Shown: piece by piece, positions 11,679 through 24,659 of the stretch | Position numbering within the stretch: the stretch's first letter is position 1 | Layout of the letters: every line of letters begins with the position of its first letter | Assembly: GCF_902459465.1 (NCBI RefSeq) | Contig: NC_047062.1 | Coordinates: 26,653,866 to 26,717,865, forward strand | Reading direction: 5' to 3' | DNA: 64,000 nt | Source of the DNA: Asterias rubens | Lineage: Eukaryota > Echinodermata > Asteroidea > Forcipulatida > Asteriidae | Notes under the pieces: model-generated | Databases searched by the model: none | The model's input: only the letters and a program-made list of their open reading frames with translations | Told to the model about the DNA's origin: nothing | Position numbers and translations under genes: made by a program

Positions 11679-14600
11679 ATGGGTCTTTTCATGTTGTTAA
11701 CCTGCTGTGTATTGAGTTTGCTTGCAGGTAATGTCTTACAGATATTCTTACTTTATTTATTATCCCTTTTCAATGTTTACCGCAACAAATTGTTTGTTTC
11801 TTTTCCTGCCAATTGCGTAGTCCTCTACAAAAACAAAATAGGCATATAGCTTTGATGTGTTTGATTTTCTTGTTAGAATATGTTTTGTACCCTAAATTAC
11901 CCTTTTGTTACTTCTTATTGCAACCTCTTTGGGTTTTTTATTTACTCCATAATTACACGTACGCCTACTTGTCATTATTTGTCACAAAAGTACGAAACAA
12001 ATGTGTATCTAAACCTGAATCTCAATCTATGTCACGTTAGTTATCAATTAGGGCCTACTTGACTTTTGGGCAAACATGAATTTTAAAGTTTAGTACACAG
12101 GCTTTATTAATATTTTGTAGATGTTCAAGTTTTATAAAGGGTTCCGAATGACTTGATGAGAGCTGATGGGCAGGTGAATAATAAAATAGAAATTAAATAA
12201 ATTGAATTCAAACTGATCCCATACCTATTTTCGATCTAAACATAGCTTCTGCTGAAGAGATATGTTATGACGATCTGGGATGTTTCTCAAATGACGCGCC
12301 ATACGATGTGTTCTTCAGATTCCCGCCTAAAACTCCTGACTACATCAACACTGAGTTCTACTTGTACACACGCCTGAATCCATCCTTGTACATGACGGTA
12401 ATGCCTCTAAAACTTTTCATATTATTTGGTTACATGGATTTATTTTATCATAAACCAAAACCATTTTGTTCTTTTTGAAAAAGTGGGGAAGACGGTTGTT
12501 GAGTTACGATTATCGGATAAACCTTTATTATGCTGCCTCCGTCTTTGCAATGTTCCTCGTAACGAATAACAGTCATCTTGGAACTAGGAACCAGACTATT
12601 TTTTTTTCTTAGCCTCGGTTTGGCAGCATTGATATCAATGGAGAAATTCACGATGGTTGTACGATGATAAAGGTGTATAGTAGATAGGTGTAGTGCTTCC
12701 ATCAAGTCTTGATGGCTGACAAAGTTTGGGTTCGAATCCCGGTCATGTCGTGTCATTGCAAAGGGCACTCAACTATGTCTGCTTATCACCAGCACTGGGT
12801 GGGTAGAGATTGATGATGTTAATGATTAGTGACCTGTGAGCCTATTTGGATGCTGTGCTGCATACTCCAAAGGATACAATCTCACTTTGGAGTTGTGACG
12901 GTTATTTTCAGACCACACATCATAGCTCTAAAGAGAGATTTTATCTCTGTGTTATGATATTAATACCACAAACCCACATTAGGTCTCTAACAGACATACA
13001 ATAGTTTGAAATCCTGCTTAAAGATATGGATGATTACAATACAATTATTCTCTGTGGTTTCTCAATATTAATCTGATCATTGCCGTTTTACTCAACAGAT
13101 TGACAGAACAGATCCATCGACTCTTGAGTACTCTACATACAGTCCAACGAGAAATACAGTCTTTATTATCCATGGTTACTCCGAGAAAGGTTCCAGGTCG
13201 AACTGGATGAAAACCCTCAAAGAAAAACTGCTCCAGAAAGTAGGTACCTATAAGCAACGTGTAGTTTCGGAAAATTAATTATGTAGGCCTATATATTTCA
13301 GGAAGAGATATCAACCAATAAACACACATTACGAAAACATATTATGCAAAGTTCACCTTTGACTATAACTTCTTCTTTTTTGAGGTAGGGGTTGTGGGAT
13401 ATTTACGTGGCATGTGAAATGGGCAAAGATTAGTAGTGTCTTCAAATGTATTTGTTTATCCTGAGGATTGCAAGTGTCAGTTAGAGCCAGTTGGATTTCA
13501 TTTGTTAGCAATTCTTTAAGTTTTCTTTAAAGGTACAGTGTGGTGATTTGAAAAAAAAATATGATTATGAAGCATTTTGGTCACTATGGTGGGTTTGCAC
13601 TGTTTGGTTTGGGTGGATATGATCAGATTTACCCAAACCTAATAGTGTCATAGTATTGTGTCCGCCATACCTCAAAACTGATTATAGACGGCTATGGAGA
13701 GCACACGAAATCAAATTGTTGACAACAAATACATCAGAGGAAACTTCCTCGTGAAAATAAAACGTCCAACAATCCCTCCGTGATGCAGCAACTTTTTCAA
13801 AATAATAGTGATAACAACAGGTGTCAATGTGTGCGATTCAAACCAAGTTGTTTGGCTCCTAAAAATTAACTTTTGGAAGTCATGTAACTCATGTTGTGTT
13901 TTAACATTTCTTTATTACAAGGAAGACCTGAATGTGGTGTTGGTGGACTGGGGCAGTGGGGCCCGAGACCTCTATGGCCAGGCGGTACAAAACATCCGCG
14001 TAGTAGGTCGAGTTGTCGCAAAGTTCGCCCAGTTCTTAAACACAGAGGCTGGTACTACATTTGCAAACATGCACCTGATTGGATTCAGTCTTGGGGCCCA
14101 CATTGCTGGATATGCGGGAGCTTACCAGCCTGGGATTGGCAGAATCAGTGGTATGTAGTCGAGTTATGTAAGATCACGTCAATAAAGCCTGAAGAGCACC
14201 AAATGATGAGTTTAATACCTTTAGATTAGACACTTTGTGCTTTAAAAAGCGTGTAAGGAATATTTATAGGCCTATAATGGTTGCAGTGAAAAAAAACAAT
14301 GATTTACATGAATATCCCTTAAAATTGTGAGCTTTTCCCCATTTTGTGTAATTTCACGAAAGAACATGGTCCGATATTTTGTAGAGCAAATCTTTTTATT
14401 CCACAAAATGGCGGACCGTATTCGGCTTTTTTTGTTTCAGACTGATATAAATTTATGGGTTTTATAATCACTGCTCACAACAAATTGTTGTAGTGCACGA
14501 ACGGCTCTTTAAAGAGTAAGGATAATTTGAAACGGCAAAATGCTGAGAGATTTGAAGGCATTGGGCCCTAAGAACTTTCACATGACACATTGAGAATACT

Positions 14601-16925
14601 TCTCGGATGTCTTACAAGTCAGCGCGTGTTTCCGTGTTGTTGCTAAATTTAAAACAATGATAGCAAACCAAATAACATTTTCACAGAAATGTCCTCTTGA
14701 CTATCACAATGTACGCTTACCTTATATCCCCCCCCCACACACACACACAACCTTACCCCTTTCCATCACATCATCTCATGTCAACCGAAGTTAATAATTA
14801 CACAAATAATCTGTCGCCATAAAATATCTTCTTAAATTCTAGATAATTATATCAGTGATTACAGTTATCCTGCCGAGTATGCTTATATAATATTACTTTG
14901 TTGACCTCAGGACTTGACCCGGCTGGACCCAACTTTAATCTGAATGATCCTGCCTGCCGTCTCGATCCAACAGACGCCCTCTTTGTTGACGTCATCCACT
15001 CTGATGCAGAACTTCTTGGTCTCGGTATTGAAGAAGCAGTAAGTTCCCACTTATGTTTCCTAAAGTCTGGGCAAACTCACACATTTCGAGAATACACAAT
15101 TTCAACCTGGCAAGTTTGCTGCCACCTAGTGTTTGATAATCTCCATTGTTTGGCTTTGTGGTTCTTGTGTGACGTCTGGGGTGAGTTTTGACGGTCGTAA
15201 ACCATATACTGTCTCGGTCACTAGCCAGTGGTTAACTGATGGCAAATTCAATCGAAACAGGAATTGGGTTTTGACGGTCGTAAACCATAAACTGTCTCGG
15301 TCACTGGCCAGTGGTTAACCAATGGCAAGTTCAACCGAAACAGGAATTGGTTACAACCAAACGCACCCCAGGTCTTCTTCTTTCGGTTTAACGTTATTTC
15401 ATAGAAGAGTCGAAAAGATCATAGTCACTCACATCCTGGGTAAAGAACAACCTTTCAAGTAAACTATTTCCAAACAGTAAATGGTCCATTAACCCCAGCT
15501 CGGTCTCTTTGGCAACGCACCGTATCTATCCTCCCTAATACATATCCAGGAGAAAAGCCGCACTGAGAACGTTTACTCATGGGCATGAGGTTGTTGCTGT
15601 AACCCCTATTGTGAAAAAGAGGACCACTTTCTTGCACAGAAAGATTCAATTATCGAAGCATTAAAACAAAAACTGGTCGTTTGAAAATACTTTAAGAAGC
15701 CGTAAACAAATGGTTAAAATATGAATACTGTAAACAACCAGGGCGCCACCAACGATCTGAATAACTTTTAAAATGTACTGTTGATATTTTTTACAAGACT
15801 TCCAAAGGGAAAGACAAATTTGTTAAATTTAAATGAAATAATTTGCCAGACCACGACATTGAAGACCTCCTTGAAACTTCTAGGGTATTAATATTTGGAT
15901 CTTGATCACGTGGTTTATTTTTAGGTTGGTGATGTAGACTTCTATGTAAATGGCGGGAAGGAGCAGCCAGGTTGTCCCGTTACAATTCGTGACATATTTG
16001 GTACGTACACAACTATAGTTATACATTTAGGACAAAGATATTTCACCATTCCAATCCACGTCCACGTGAAACAGCTGGCTATTGTCTTATTGTCAAAATT
16101 GGGAAAACACAAAGAAGTTCCTTACTTGGGTTCACGTTTCGTTTAAACTAAGATAAAAGATCGTGTCATGAGTCCACAAACTGCTCTGCTGAAAATTGTG
16201 ACTGTGTAGTACCGGGTGGCGTAGTGCATTAAGCACTTGCCTCTCACCAGTGTGTCCCTTGGTTCGATACATGGCTACGGTCATTTGAGTACAGAGAGGT
16301 GTATGCCACGAGGGTTGTTAATACTATTATTCTAATCGACTGCTTTGAATTACTATCTTTTGTGCTGTTTTCGGTTGCCGCCGTGTGGCAGGAGATTCTG
16401 TCAACATGTTGTGATAGCGCCCTCTTTTGAATACCAACCTCCTTCGTCCCACGTTTATTATTTCCGATTATTATTTGAACAATATCTGAGTGACATTTGT
16501 TCCATGACACCGCAATCAAAACAAAGCAAAGTTTGACGAGCACAAAACCCTCCCTAACAAAACATAACGCCGTTTTTCTTTATATCACTCAGACACTTTT
16601 AATAAATATTTTAATTTGTGAAAAACAAAACGGCGATTGTCATAAAAAATTCCCATACATCTTTATAATATTGGTTTCAGATGACATATCCGAGTTGAGC
16701 TGTAATCATTCCAGGGCATGTGAACTCTACATCGACAGTGTTGATGAAACGCAGTGCGCCATCACCGGGTTCCCTTGTAACAGTTGGGAAGATTTCCTAG
16801 CCGGGAAATGTAACGATTGTGGTGCTCAAGATTGCCCCAAATTGGGTTACTCGGCCAATTCGTCATCACTAAAGGGCAATATCTACCTACAAACTGGATC
16901 GCGGTCGCCTTTTTGTAAATTCTAA
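11679..16925 (+). CDS. secreted pancreatic-lipase-family protein, short lid, no PLAT domain (copy 2)
   Basis: Seven coding exons: 11679-11727, 12246-12397, 13099-13239, 13922-14150, 14911-15038, 15925-16000, 16681-16925; joined 339 residues in frame. The first six exons have exactly the lengths and phases of copy 1 (49, 152, 141, 229, 128, 76 bp), showing tandem duplication. A signal peptide ([16 protein letters not shown]) precedes [18 protein letters not shown]. The nucleophile elbow reads GFSLGAH rather than GHSLGAH, so the residue before Ser170 is Phe, but GxSxG is kept. The Asp (GLDPAGP) and His (CNHSR) are present. The lid loop again has 15 residues between cysteines, and the PLAT domain is absent. 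Probably an active secreted lipase or phospholipase that has diverged in specificity; that is inference. An 84-bp direct duplication lies in intron 5. Confidence 0.92.
12650..12880 (+). mobile_element. degenerate tRNA-derived SINE in lipase 2 intron 2
   Basis: A Pol III B-box-like GGGTTCGAATCCCGG lies near 12727, preceded by a weak A-box-like region. It is followed by a CACTCAACTATG...AGCACTGGGTGGGTAGAG segment resembling the body of the SINE at 44460. No clear tail or target duplication. Confidence 0.45.
15180..15350 (+). repeat. 84-bp direct duplication in lipase 2 intron 5
   Basis: Two tandem units of about 84 bp, each with TTTTGACGGTCGTAAACCAT, then CTGTCTCGGTCACT and CAGTGGTTAAC. They differ at a few sites. 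Non-coding. Confidence 0.85.
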
Positions 16926-18296
16926 TATTTTTGTATACGATTAATTAGTTAATTCCTCAGAGGTTTCTAAGCTGCTGATAAAAATAGGCTAATTCATACA
17001 ACATAATAGTCAATTTGGCGATTCGTTAAGCTCTATACCCACTACAGCAATTGTATTTCACGTTGAGATCCACCTTCTGCTATGGAGTTCTAACATTGAC
17101 TGCAACATTCCAGAAACTTGGTGTAATTCAGAAACTCTGCTGATCAGAAACATCAGGGTTTGAATTCGGTGCTCTGCCACTTAAATAGAGTAATAGGGAT
17201 TTTGGTAGTTGCAGCTTTGTCAAATGATGCTACACTTATTATTATCTTCTTTCAACATTAATAGAGACTTTAATATTTGGGAGAAAACATAGAAATGATG
17301 CATGATCATAAACATTCAGTTGCTCAGCATGGTCTCACGTCATGAAACCATTATTTATTTTCACCTGTTGTTATTATGCATGTTCATTCTAAGCAATCAT
17401 AATCAATAGGAATCCAATTAATCTTTGAAGACTTGTTTCCTCAACCTTTTCGGACCCTCTGCCTTCCCTTTAGTCATATTTCCAGGAACAAATTAGAAAA
17501 AAACATCTGCGAACACCAACAAGCAATCACGCAATATTATTTCATTTCAGTTTGCTGATTTTTTTTTCCCCCACCCTTGCTCTGTGTTTTCTCCATCCTG
17601 AAATGAGAGTCGATATTTCCAGGGTCAGCAGGCTGCCGTAAATGCTTCTCGGCAGATCTGTGACTGTTTCTCACCACAGTGTACACGGCCATGAAAAGGT
17701 CAAGCTCATTTGAATATTCATCGTTTGACTTGCATAATCATAGCATGACAATATCGGATCACAATATTTTATGACGCACAATTGACAGCAGGCGTTCTTT
17801 TGTTAGAATTGCCTATTTTATTAATGTATACATTAATAGCTCATCAATCAACCAATCTGCAAAATTTGACATTACCCAAAATAAATTTCAACATTTTGAA
17901 TCGTCATTCATCAATGTTTTGGTATAGAACTATTGCAAAGTTATAATGCCTTTTGCTTCTTCTGGTTACCTGTTAAAATAAAATATATTTATACACATTT
18001 AAAGTATTTGATTTAAAATAATACAGAAGGAAGATTTGAGTTCATCCATGTCTTCGTTTGAGTTCTCATTTACGATACTGGCAAGACTTGCCCAGTCCAT
18101 ATTGCCAAGCAATGTATAGTTTGTTTTTTTGTACACTCAAAACGTATTGTAATCGGAATTGTTGAATAGAAGCAAGCTACCGGGAACAAGCTGCCAATCA
18201 GGTTGCACCGCGACAGCTGAACCAGCCAATGGGTGCATAATCAAATTATTAATCGTGAGTGATTTTTAATGAACTATATTTATATATACTCCCACG
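16926..18296. other. intergenic region, lipase cluster to dynein light chain cluster
   Basis: No conserved coding sequence. The stretch 17560-17770 is more complex and less repetitive than its surroundings, with possible homeodomain-type AT motifs (CATTTGAATATTCATCG), but nothing allows a specific regulatory call. Confidence 0.5.
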
Positions 18297-18303
18297 TATA
18301 AAA
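18297..18303 (+). promoter_or_regulatory. TATA box of LC8 copy 1
   Basis: TATAAAA in the context CACGTATAAAATGCATTG. It precedes a probable non-coding first exon ending at 18393 with donor GTAAGTG; the intron would run to the acceptor CTACAG at 20374-20379, 21 bp before the start codon. Confidence 0.6.
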
Positions 18304-18837
18304 TGCATTGTTTGAATGTACACAAAGTGCCACCATTCGCACATGTTGTTGAACACCGTGCTGAAACGACAGATATAGACTGCCATTTGAAAAGTAAGTG
18401 CTTCTTTTATATATACTTTGAGCTGAGGAATATTAAATTTGTTACTTATTTAGTTTTGAGGTAAAAAGCATTAATTAACCTATATAGGTTCATCGGTTGG
18501 TTTTGTTGCACATTTAATTGTCATAACAAGTTCAGGATATTTGCATAGTGGCTTATTAGGGGTTTCTTCTATAACTTTCACCTATTATTATGTGGACCTT
18601 GGTTCAAATCCTCCATGAGCCTAAATAAGGATTGGGGTCACAAAAACCGAGCTTTATACAACATTTCCTCTTTGCTTATCCTCAGGCCCACAGGTTACAA
18701 TGCAATGCACCTTGGGTTAAATGTTTTCATTAATTTATACCATAAGTATACCAGCACATTATGTGGTTGTCACTTTACAACATATAGACGGGAATGAATG
18801 GGTTTAAAAGGCGGCTTCTTTGTAGCCGAAAGCTTAA

Positions 18838-19558
18838 AGGCACTGGACACTATTGGTAATTACTCAAAATAGCTGTTGACAGCTGTTGACAGTAATAACA
18901 TAATGAGAAACGGCTCCCTCTGAAGTAAAGTCGAGAAAGAAGTAATTTTCCATTCAAATATTTGAATTTGACTTCGATACCTCAGAATTAGATTTCGAGG
19001 TTCCAAAATTTAGCATCTGAAAGCACACAACTTCGTGTGACCAGGGTGTTTTTTCTTTCATTATTATCTCGTAATTGAGCTCAAATTTTCACAGGTTTGT
19101 TATTTTATGCATATGTTGAGATTCCCCCATGTGAGAAGACTGAGGTGTAGTAATGTCCATTGTCTAAAAGGAAACTAGAAAACGTGATCTTCAAATTAAT
19201 GGCAATCAAAACTTACTTTGTCAGAAGTACAACACCTCTCCATACTGTAAAGCATTTCAAGTGTCTTTTCACTTTGAAGGTGTGGATGTGGAATTTATTT
19301 ATGTTTCAATCCCCCCCCCCCACCAATCTGAATCTAAGAAGCGGTCGGCCATTATGGAGTCAAAATTTGGACTCCACAAAATGGCCGACGGTGTTTCTTC
19401 GCAACGTAAAATGAAAACCGTAAAATTTCGAGGCATGTTTGTGTGGATCATTAAATTCTACTTTTAAAATAAAATTATTTATCAAACCATATGCATTTCA
19501 TAACAAATGGTTTAAAACGCTTTTCAAAGACTTGACCGATCCAAGGCACAGTGTTCCT
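18838..19558. mobile_element. TTAA-flanked foldback MITE (composite)
   Basis: Flanked by TTAA at 18834-18837 and 19559-19562. The left end AGGCACTGGACACTATTGG belongs to the family also at 32646 and 57648. The right end (CGATCCAAGGCACAGTGTTCC) belongs to a second family seen at 21941, 23466 and 41519. An inner inverted pair flanks GGCCATTATGG...CAAAATGGCC near 19348-19386. It lies in the 5' UTR intron of LC8 copy 1, probably as a hybrid or nested insertion. Confidence 0.75.
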
Positions 19559-20400
19559 TTAATAAGCACACAATGTCATGTCTATATACAGACTGCATGT
19601 TTAAGCGCTGACGTGGATACCATTGTGAAGTGACTCGATCCGTTGGCATTAGATGGCATTAGCTCTCATAACATTTTTATTCAGTGGGTCATTATATAAG
19701 CCTATTGGATAGTGAAACCGATCTTTAGTTTCCGAAGATAATTCATGGCGACATTGAAGGGCAGAACGCTTGGTGTAGCCTCTGCAGGCCAACGTTCTTC
19801 AAATTTCAAGTATATTAATAAATCTGTCGTACACTTTGCTGCTGTTTCCATCATTTCCAAAGTGAATGAAAACATCGAGAGACGATGAGAGCGCCAATTG
19901 TTTAAATGTAGAACGTTTTCTAAAACATTTAAGTTTGTTGTACCACGGAATTTGAGTTTTGTTTGATGTGGGCCCACTGTGAACAAAAAGCTTTAATCTC
20001 GTTAAAAAACAAGGGTACACGAGTTTACAATATTTTATGACGCTTGGTTACTTTAAATGAAAAAAGCAGTTTTACATTTGAAAAATCACTTGTAAAATTA
20101 ATACGAATATAAAATTCTCCAGATAAATAATTTGTTTTAATGTTCATCTGACAGACGGGAAATATTCCTTTAAGGACCCCACAAATCACCGTTACTTATT
20201 ACTTACAGCCGCGTTTGAAATGAGTGCGAACAGGAACGTGCGATAAAATACATGCCATGCGTACAACATTTCTATAGTTGTTTTAAACTAGACAATGGGA
20301 ATGAATTCATTCTTCGTAAAAACCAATGATGTGTTATTCTCATAGGTGATTGTTTTCTTTGTTTTCAATCAAACTACAGGCGCTCATTTGTACCGACAAG

Positions 20401-20679
20401 ATGGCACAGGATTCCCGGCTAAAGGCTGTAATCAAGAACGCAGACATGGTGGAAGACGAGCAACAAGACGCGATTGAATGCGCACAAAAGGCCATGGAGA
20501 AATTCAATATCGAGAAAGACATTGCTGCACACATCAAGAAGGAATTCGACAGCAAGTACAACCCAACATGGCACTGCATTGTGGGTAGAAACTTTGGCAG
20601 CTACGTCACGCACGAGACTAAACATTTCATCTATTTCTATTTGGGTCAGGTCGCCATCTTGCTTTTCAAATCTGGTTAA
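20401..20679 (+). CDS. dynein light chain LC8-type, copy 1
   Basis: A 92-residue protein of the DYNLL/LC8 family, a homodimeric hub that binds short linear motifs in dynein intermediate chain and many other partners. The family N-terminal block is present as KAVIKNADM, then [37 protein letters not shown] and [18 protein letters not shown], the substrate-groove strand. The start at 20401 gives [16 protein letters not shown]; the usual length is 89. The upstream in-frame ATG at 20350 lies before the acceptor and was rejected. The coding region has no intron. First of four + strand paralogues. Confidence 0.95.
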   Translation: MAQDSRLKAVIKNADMVEDEQQDAIECAQKAMEKFNIEKDIAAHIKKEFDSKYNPTWHCIVGRNFGSYVTHETKHFIYFYLGQVAILLFKSG

Positions 20680-21940
20680 AGCATCAACAATGCTGGCTTA
20701 TTTTGAAAATATCATCGAGAACAAAGGACACTTATGGACCGCTTTGGTTAGGCTAATATTTCAGTATGAATGTCATTGATATTTCTAAGGGTCTTTGTAG
20801 ATTTTCTTTGCTAGTGATGGTCATTTGGTTATATACAGCAAGTGCAGACACCTCAGTGAATATTGAATGTTACCCACTATGGAGACACTATGCCTTACCC
20901 CATGGATCATCGAATGTTGTCCCACAATGTATCTTCTCCGATTGGGCCTTCACAATGGGTGCGGAGGCCTACTATGCATGGAGGTGTCACTTATTCAATC
21001 TGCTTCTTGTCCTATCTTTTCAACAACATTAAGGGGTAGGTGTTTTAATAACGAAGATTAAAGGCAAAGTTTATCAGACTTTGGTTTTTGGAACCGTTCC
21101 ATTGTTGTAATCCGTAGATGTATAGAATCAAATAAACCTTTGAATTGTTAGCGTTTTTAGTTATTTCATCGAAAATCTGGAGCGAATAAATGTCAACGCA
21201 GGAAGAATAATCCCTAATTTAAAGGAATACATAATCTGGGAAGCTTTACCGCGGTAACACTTTTTACATTCAATTTTGCGTGATAAAAAGTGTCAATTTT
21301 TGTTCCTTAACCGCAGTACTTAAAAGTGATTGTTCTGAGGGGCATTATCAAAGCTGTTTTACATACCACGTAAGTTTTTATTATACATTGATGTCACAGT
21401 GGGGCTTAGTGGGTGTTGGACTGATGTTTTCCCAATTTTTATATTTCGTAAAGCTTTTTAAAATTGTGTCACAAGGGGTTCCTCGGGGAGTGGGGATGTA
21501 GTCTTTCAACCGATTAAGTTTGTTTAAAATGCGATTAGCTCAATGTATACCAAACCAAAAACATATATGTTGTTTACAAGTTGTGTTCGAATGAATCATC
21601 TCGTTTGAATAAAATAATATCTTCATCGAAATGAGAGAATGTTCTTCGTGTTTGAAGTCTAACTTGATACCTATTATATAATATATATAAGGAACATCAT
21701 TTTTGGGATGTGATGATATCAAAAGTACCCTCTAAAACTCCCAGTCAGGATTGACTCTGATTCCGAGTCCCGTTGGGCCTGACCCGAAAGTGGTTACTTC
21801 ACAGTCGATGTAACCAATTTGAGGGTATATTTTAGACATATTCTTTGTCATTGTTTTCCGGAAATGTGTCATGCCCAATGGGACCCAAATTGGGGTTTTA
21901 AATCAGGGGTTCCTATCACATAAACTTTGTCATACATTAA

Positions 21941-22269
21941 ATGGACACGTTGCTTTGGGTCGGTCGGTCGTTTGTTATGAAACATAGTTGTTTTGAAAGT
22001 ACATGTAGAATGTAATGATCCACACAAATATTCCTCAAAATTTCACAGTTTGGCCATTTTGTGGAGTCAAGTTTATAACTCTTTAAAATGGCCAACCTTG
22101 TTAGTTTGCAAAGTAAAAGGAAAACCAAGCAATTTCGAGGCATTTTTTTGTGTGGACTATTACATTTTACTTTTAAAACATATTTCTAACAATAATTATG
22201 CAGCTCATAACAAACAGTTTCGAACGCTTTTCCTAGACCAACACGCCCGATCCAAGGCAACGTGTCCCG
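21941..22269. mobile_element. foldback MITE of the GATCCAAGGCA family
   Basis: The left end follows TTAA (21937-21940) with ATGGACACGTTGC. The right end reads CGATCCAAGGCAACGTGTCC, followed by TTCA, a probable decayed TTAA. Internally GGCCATTTTGTGGAG faces AAAATGGCC and TTTCGAGGCATTTTT. Shares its right half with 18838-19558. Confidence 0.7.
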
Positions 22270-23465
22270 TTCATCTTCCGACTGGTCGGTATTAGTGCTT
22301 GCTATGTGAGCCATCAGAAACGCCATTATTAATAACCCCCTGTCTCTTCCATAATTAGTGTTTAGAGTTCTTTTACGTGCACTACCAATCCTATAGACCT
22401 TTATCACGGTCTGGCCATCTTTATCTCACTCCATTCCAACTCATTGTAAACCAAACTGAGGCTGGACGAAATAATTGTCTGGTGCCATGTTTGCGCAATG
22501 AATGTTAGCATCCATTACTGTTATGGAAACGGGGAACATGACCAATTATAACAGCGTGAAAAAGGTCTACATAGTAAGGTCTATAGGTCTATATTTTTTC
22601 CCGGTTGAATTCGAACCCACATTCTCACTGATCAGAAACATCAGACGGTGTTCATTTTAACCGCTCGTTCACGACACTCCACGAATAGTTATTTGGTGCA
22701 CAGCCACAAACCAAAACTGCTTACACCCCATTCTTGTGAACCTCAGCTGGTACAAAGTAGGCCTATACGTGGATTGGTAACTAAATAAACGAATGTTGAT
22801 CATTTTCAAACTGAAAACTCACTGCTTATAAAGTTAATACCAATATCAGTTGGCTTTGTCTAAATCATTTTCGACGGCTTCAGCTCCTCTAATTTTGTTG
22901 GTGCTTGGCCGAGTTTTATGACAATAGTCTGGTCAATCTAAGCAAAACAAAATGTTTGACATCTCCTGACGATGACTAGAGCTAGACAAAATTGCAACAG
23001 AAACGAAGTATAGAAAAAGTAGAACAAAGGAAGCACGATAAATGCATAATTTGCATACATGAAAAAATTACTTTATATGGGCGTATGCATACGAACATTG
23101 GAAATCGAGGCGAAAGTGGCAATTTTTAATTTATGAAAATCATGAATATTTCCCCTGTTTACTTTTTTCCAACTTTTTTTGATACGTTGTCTTGGAGGAT
23201 GTAAAAAGACTTTTGCAAAAAACCATAGATTGACAAGACTACAAAAAGTACAACTGAAGCCTGAATCTATGATTTCGAAAAGGCCTCCAGTAAAACGCAC
23301 ATCGGCTTTGTCGTCGTCATGCCAACAATAAAGTCAAAATAGGAAAGACGGTCTTGTTTCAATTCGCTACTGTTCACTGAACCGTTGCTTCAATTTGAAT
23401 CCTTGGGTTCACCAAACAACGTACAAACAATCTCTGGACATAATCTTTCTCAAAGAGTGTAGAAA

Positions 23466-23815
23466 TTATCTTTTTCCACACTGAGTTGGTCTATGAAGGG
23501 CGTTTGAATACCGTTTGGTATAAAATGCATGTTGGTAAGAAGATTTTTAAGTAGAATACATCCACAAAATGCTTCGAAATTACGTGGTTTTCCTTTTATT
23601 TTGAGAACCATGATGTTTGGCCTTTCTGTGGAGTCAACAAAACGGCGTGCCGTGTTAGTATAAGGAGAACTGTGCAATTTCGAGGTATAATTGTTGCGTG
23701 GATCATTATATTCTACTTTAAAACATCTTTCCAACCATAACCATGCATTTTATTACAAATGGTTTTCAAACGCCTTTCAAACACCAACTCTCCCGATCCA
23801 AGGCAATGTGTCCCT
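23466..23815. mobile_element. foldback MITE of the GATCCAAGGCA family, diverged
   Basis: The right end CGATCCAAGGCAATGTGTCC joins TTAA at 23816-23819. The left end is decayed (GAGTTGGTCTATGAAGGGCG). Internal TTTCTGTGGAGTC and ATTTCGAGGTATAATTG match the other family members. Confidence 0.65.
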
Positions 23816-24440
23816 TTAATGCATGTATGTGTTGGTATGTAAGTTGGGTTCTTATTGTTATGGAAGCTTGGTATGAAATAAGTAAGTAAACTAGAGTACA
23901 AACAAAACTGTGTCTGCGTCGCCGAAAAAAGGGCTTAGTTTCGACATCGTCATTGATAGATTGTGCTTTCATTGGATTTAACATGATGGCTGCAACGTGA
24001 CGATCTGCTGCGGCTGTTCAACCTTCGCTAATACTTCATTGAATTCAAGCTTTAACCTTGGCCATCACCAAGGCTGGTGCAAATAACACGTACGCTGGTA
24101 GTGGAACCTTCTTTCCAAAGCTGACCTTCAAAATATAACGGATGGACAATAATATTTTGTTGGTGTTTCCACCCAAACTGGGCTGAATGGTGTTATTTAA
24201 CACATGACTCGGCCTTTATTGCCAGCCGTAAGAATAATGATTGAATGCTATTGTGCCACAGCATTCGACAAAAGATGAATAGATACAAGCTACCGTAGCT
24301 GGATGTTCCCATCTGCCCAATCAGGCTACAGGTTGATGATTCGGCAACCAATCAAACAGTTTTTTTGCTTGGTGTCTGTCATCCGTCTTTTCCAAGGCTA
24401 GTTTTACCCGTACGCAACATTAACGTGGAGTATCAAACGT

Positions 24441-24545
24441 TATATAAATAAACTTAAAGCCCAGATATGTTCTGATAAGCCGTTAAGTGGAATAGAAACC
24501 AATCCAGGAACAGAAGTCAGGCTGCATCGGTGATCTCTTCATCAG
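24441..24545 (+). promoter_or_regulatory. LC8 copy 2 promoter and non-coding first exon
   Basis: TATATAAATA at 24441-24450 is followed by a short predicted 5' UTR exon ending at 24545 (CATCAG/GTAAAA). A 95-bp intron (24546-24640, ending TTTCTATAG) leads to the coding exon. The layout matches copy 1 with a much shorter intron. The transcription start is not determined. Confidence 0.6.
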
Positions 24546-24659
24546 GTAAAAACAACCCTGTCCAAGCTTTTTCTCGCAATATTTGGATAACGATTAATTG
24601 GTACTTCTAAGCATTTGTTTGTTTGTCTTTATTTCTATAGCAACGGCATCTCCATAACC

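Larger units (their letters stand above)
20680..24440. other. region between LC8 copies 1 and 2
   Basis: Contains the 3' UTR of LC8 copy 1, with a candidate polyadenylation signal AATAAA at 21131-21136, and MITE copies at 21941-22269 and 23466-23815. The remaining short reading frames resemble no family I know. Confidence 0.6.

Noticed and set aside
12720-12745. tRNA gene candidate from a good B-box (GGTTCGAATCCC)
   Set aside because: No cloverleaf acceptor stem could be paired. This and similar boxes at 16205, 33765, 38430, 43985, 44526 and 55385 fit tRNA-derived SINEs or their fragments.
20350-20400. N-terminal extension of LC8 copy 1 from the ATG at 20350
   Set aside because: It lies upstream of the acceptor CTACAG (20379) and would be intronic.
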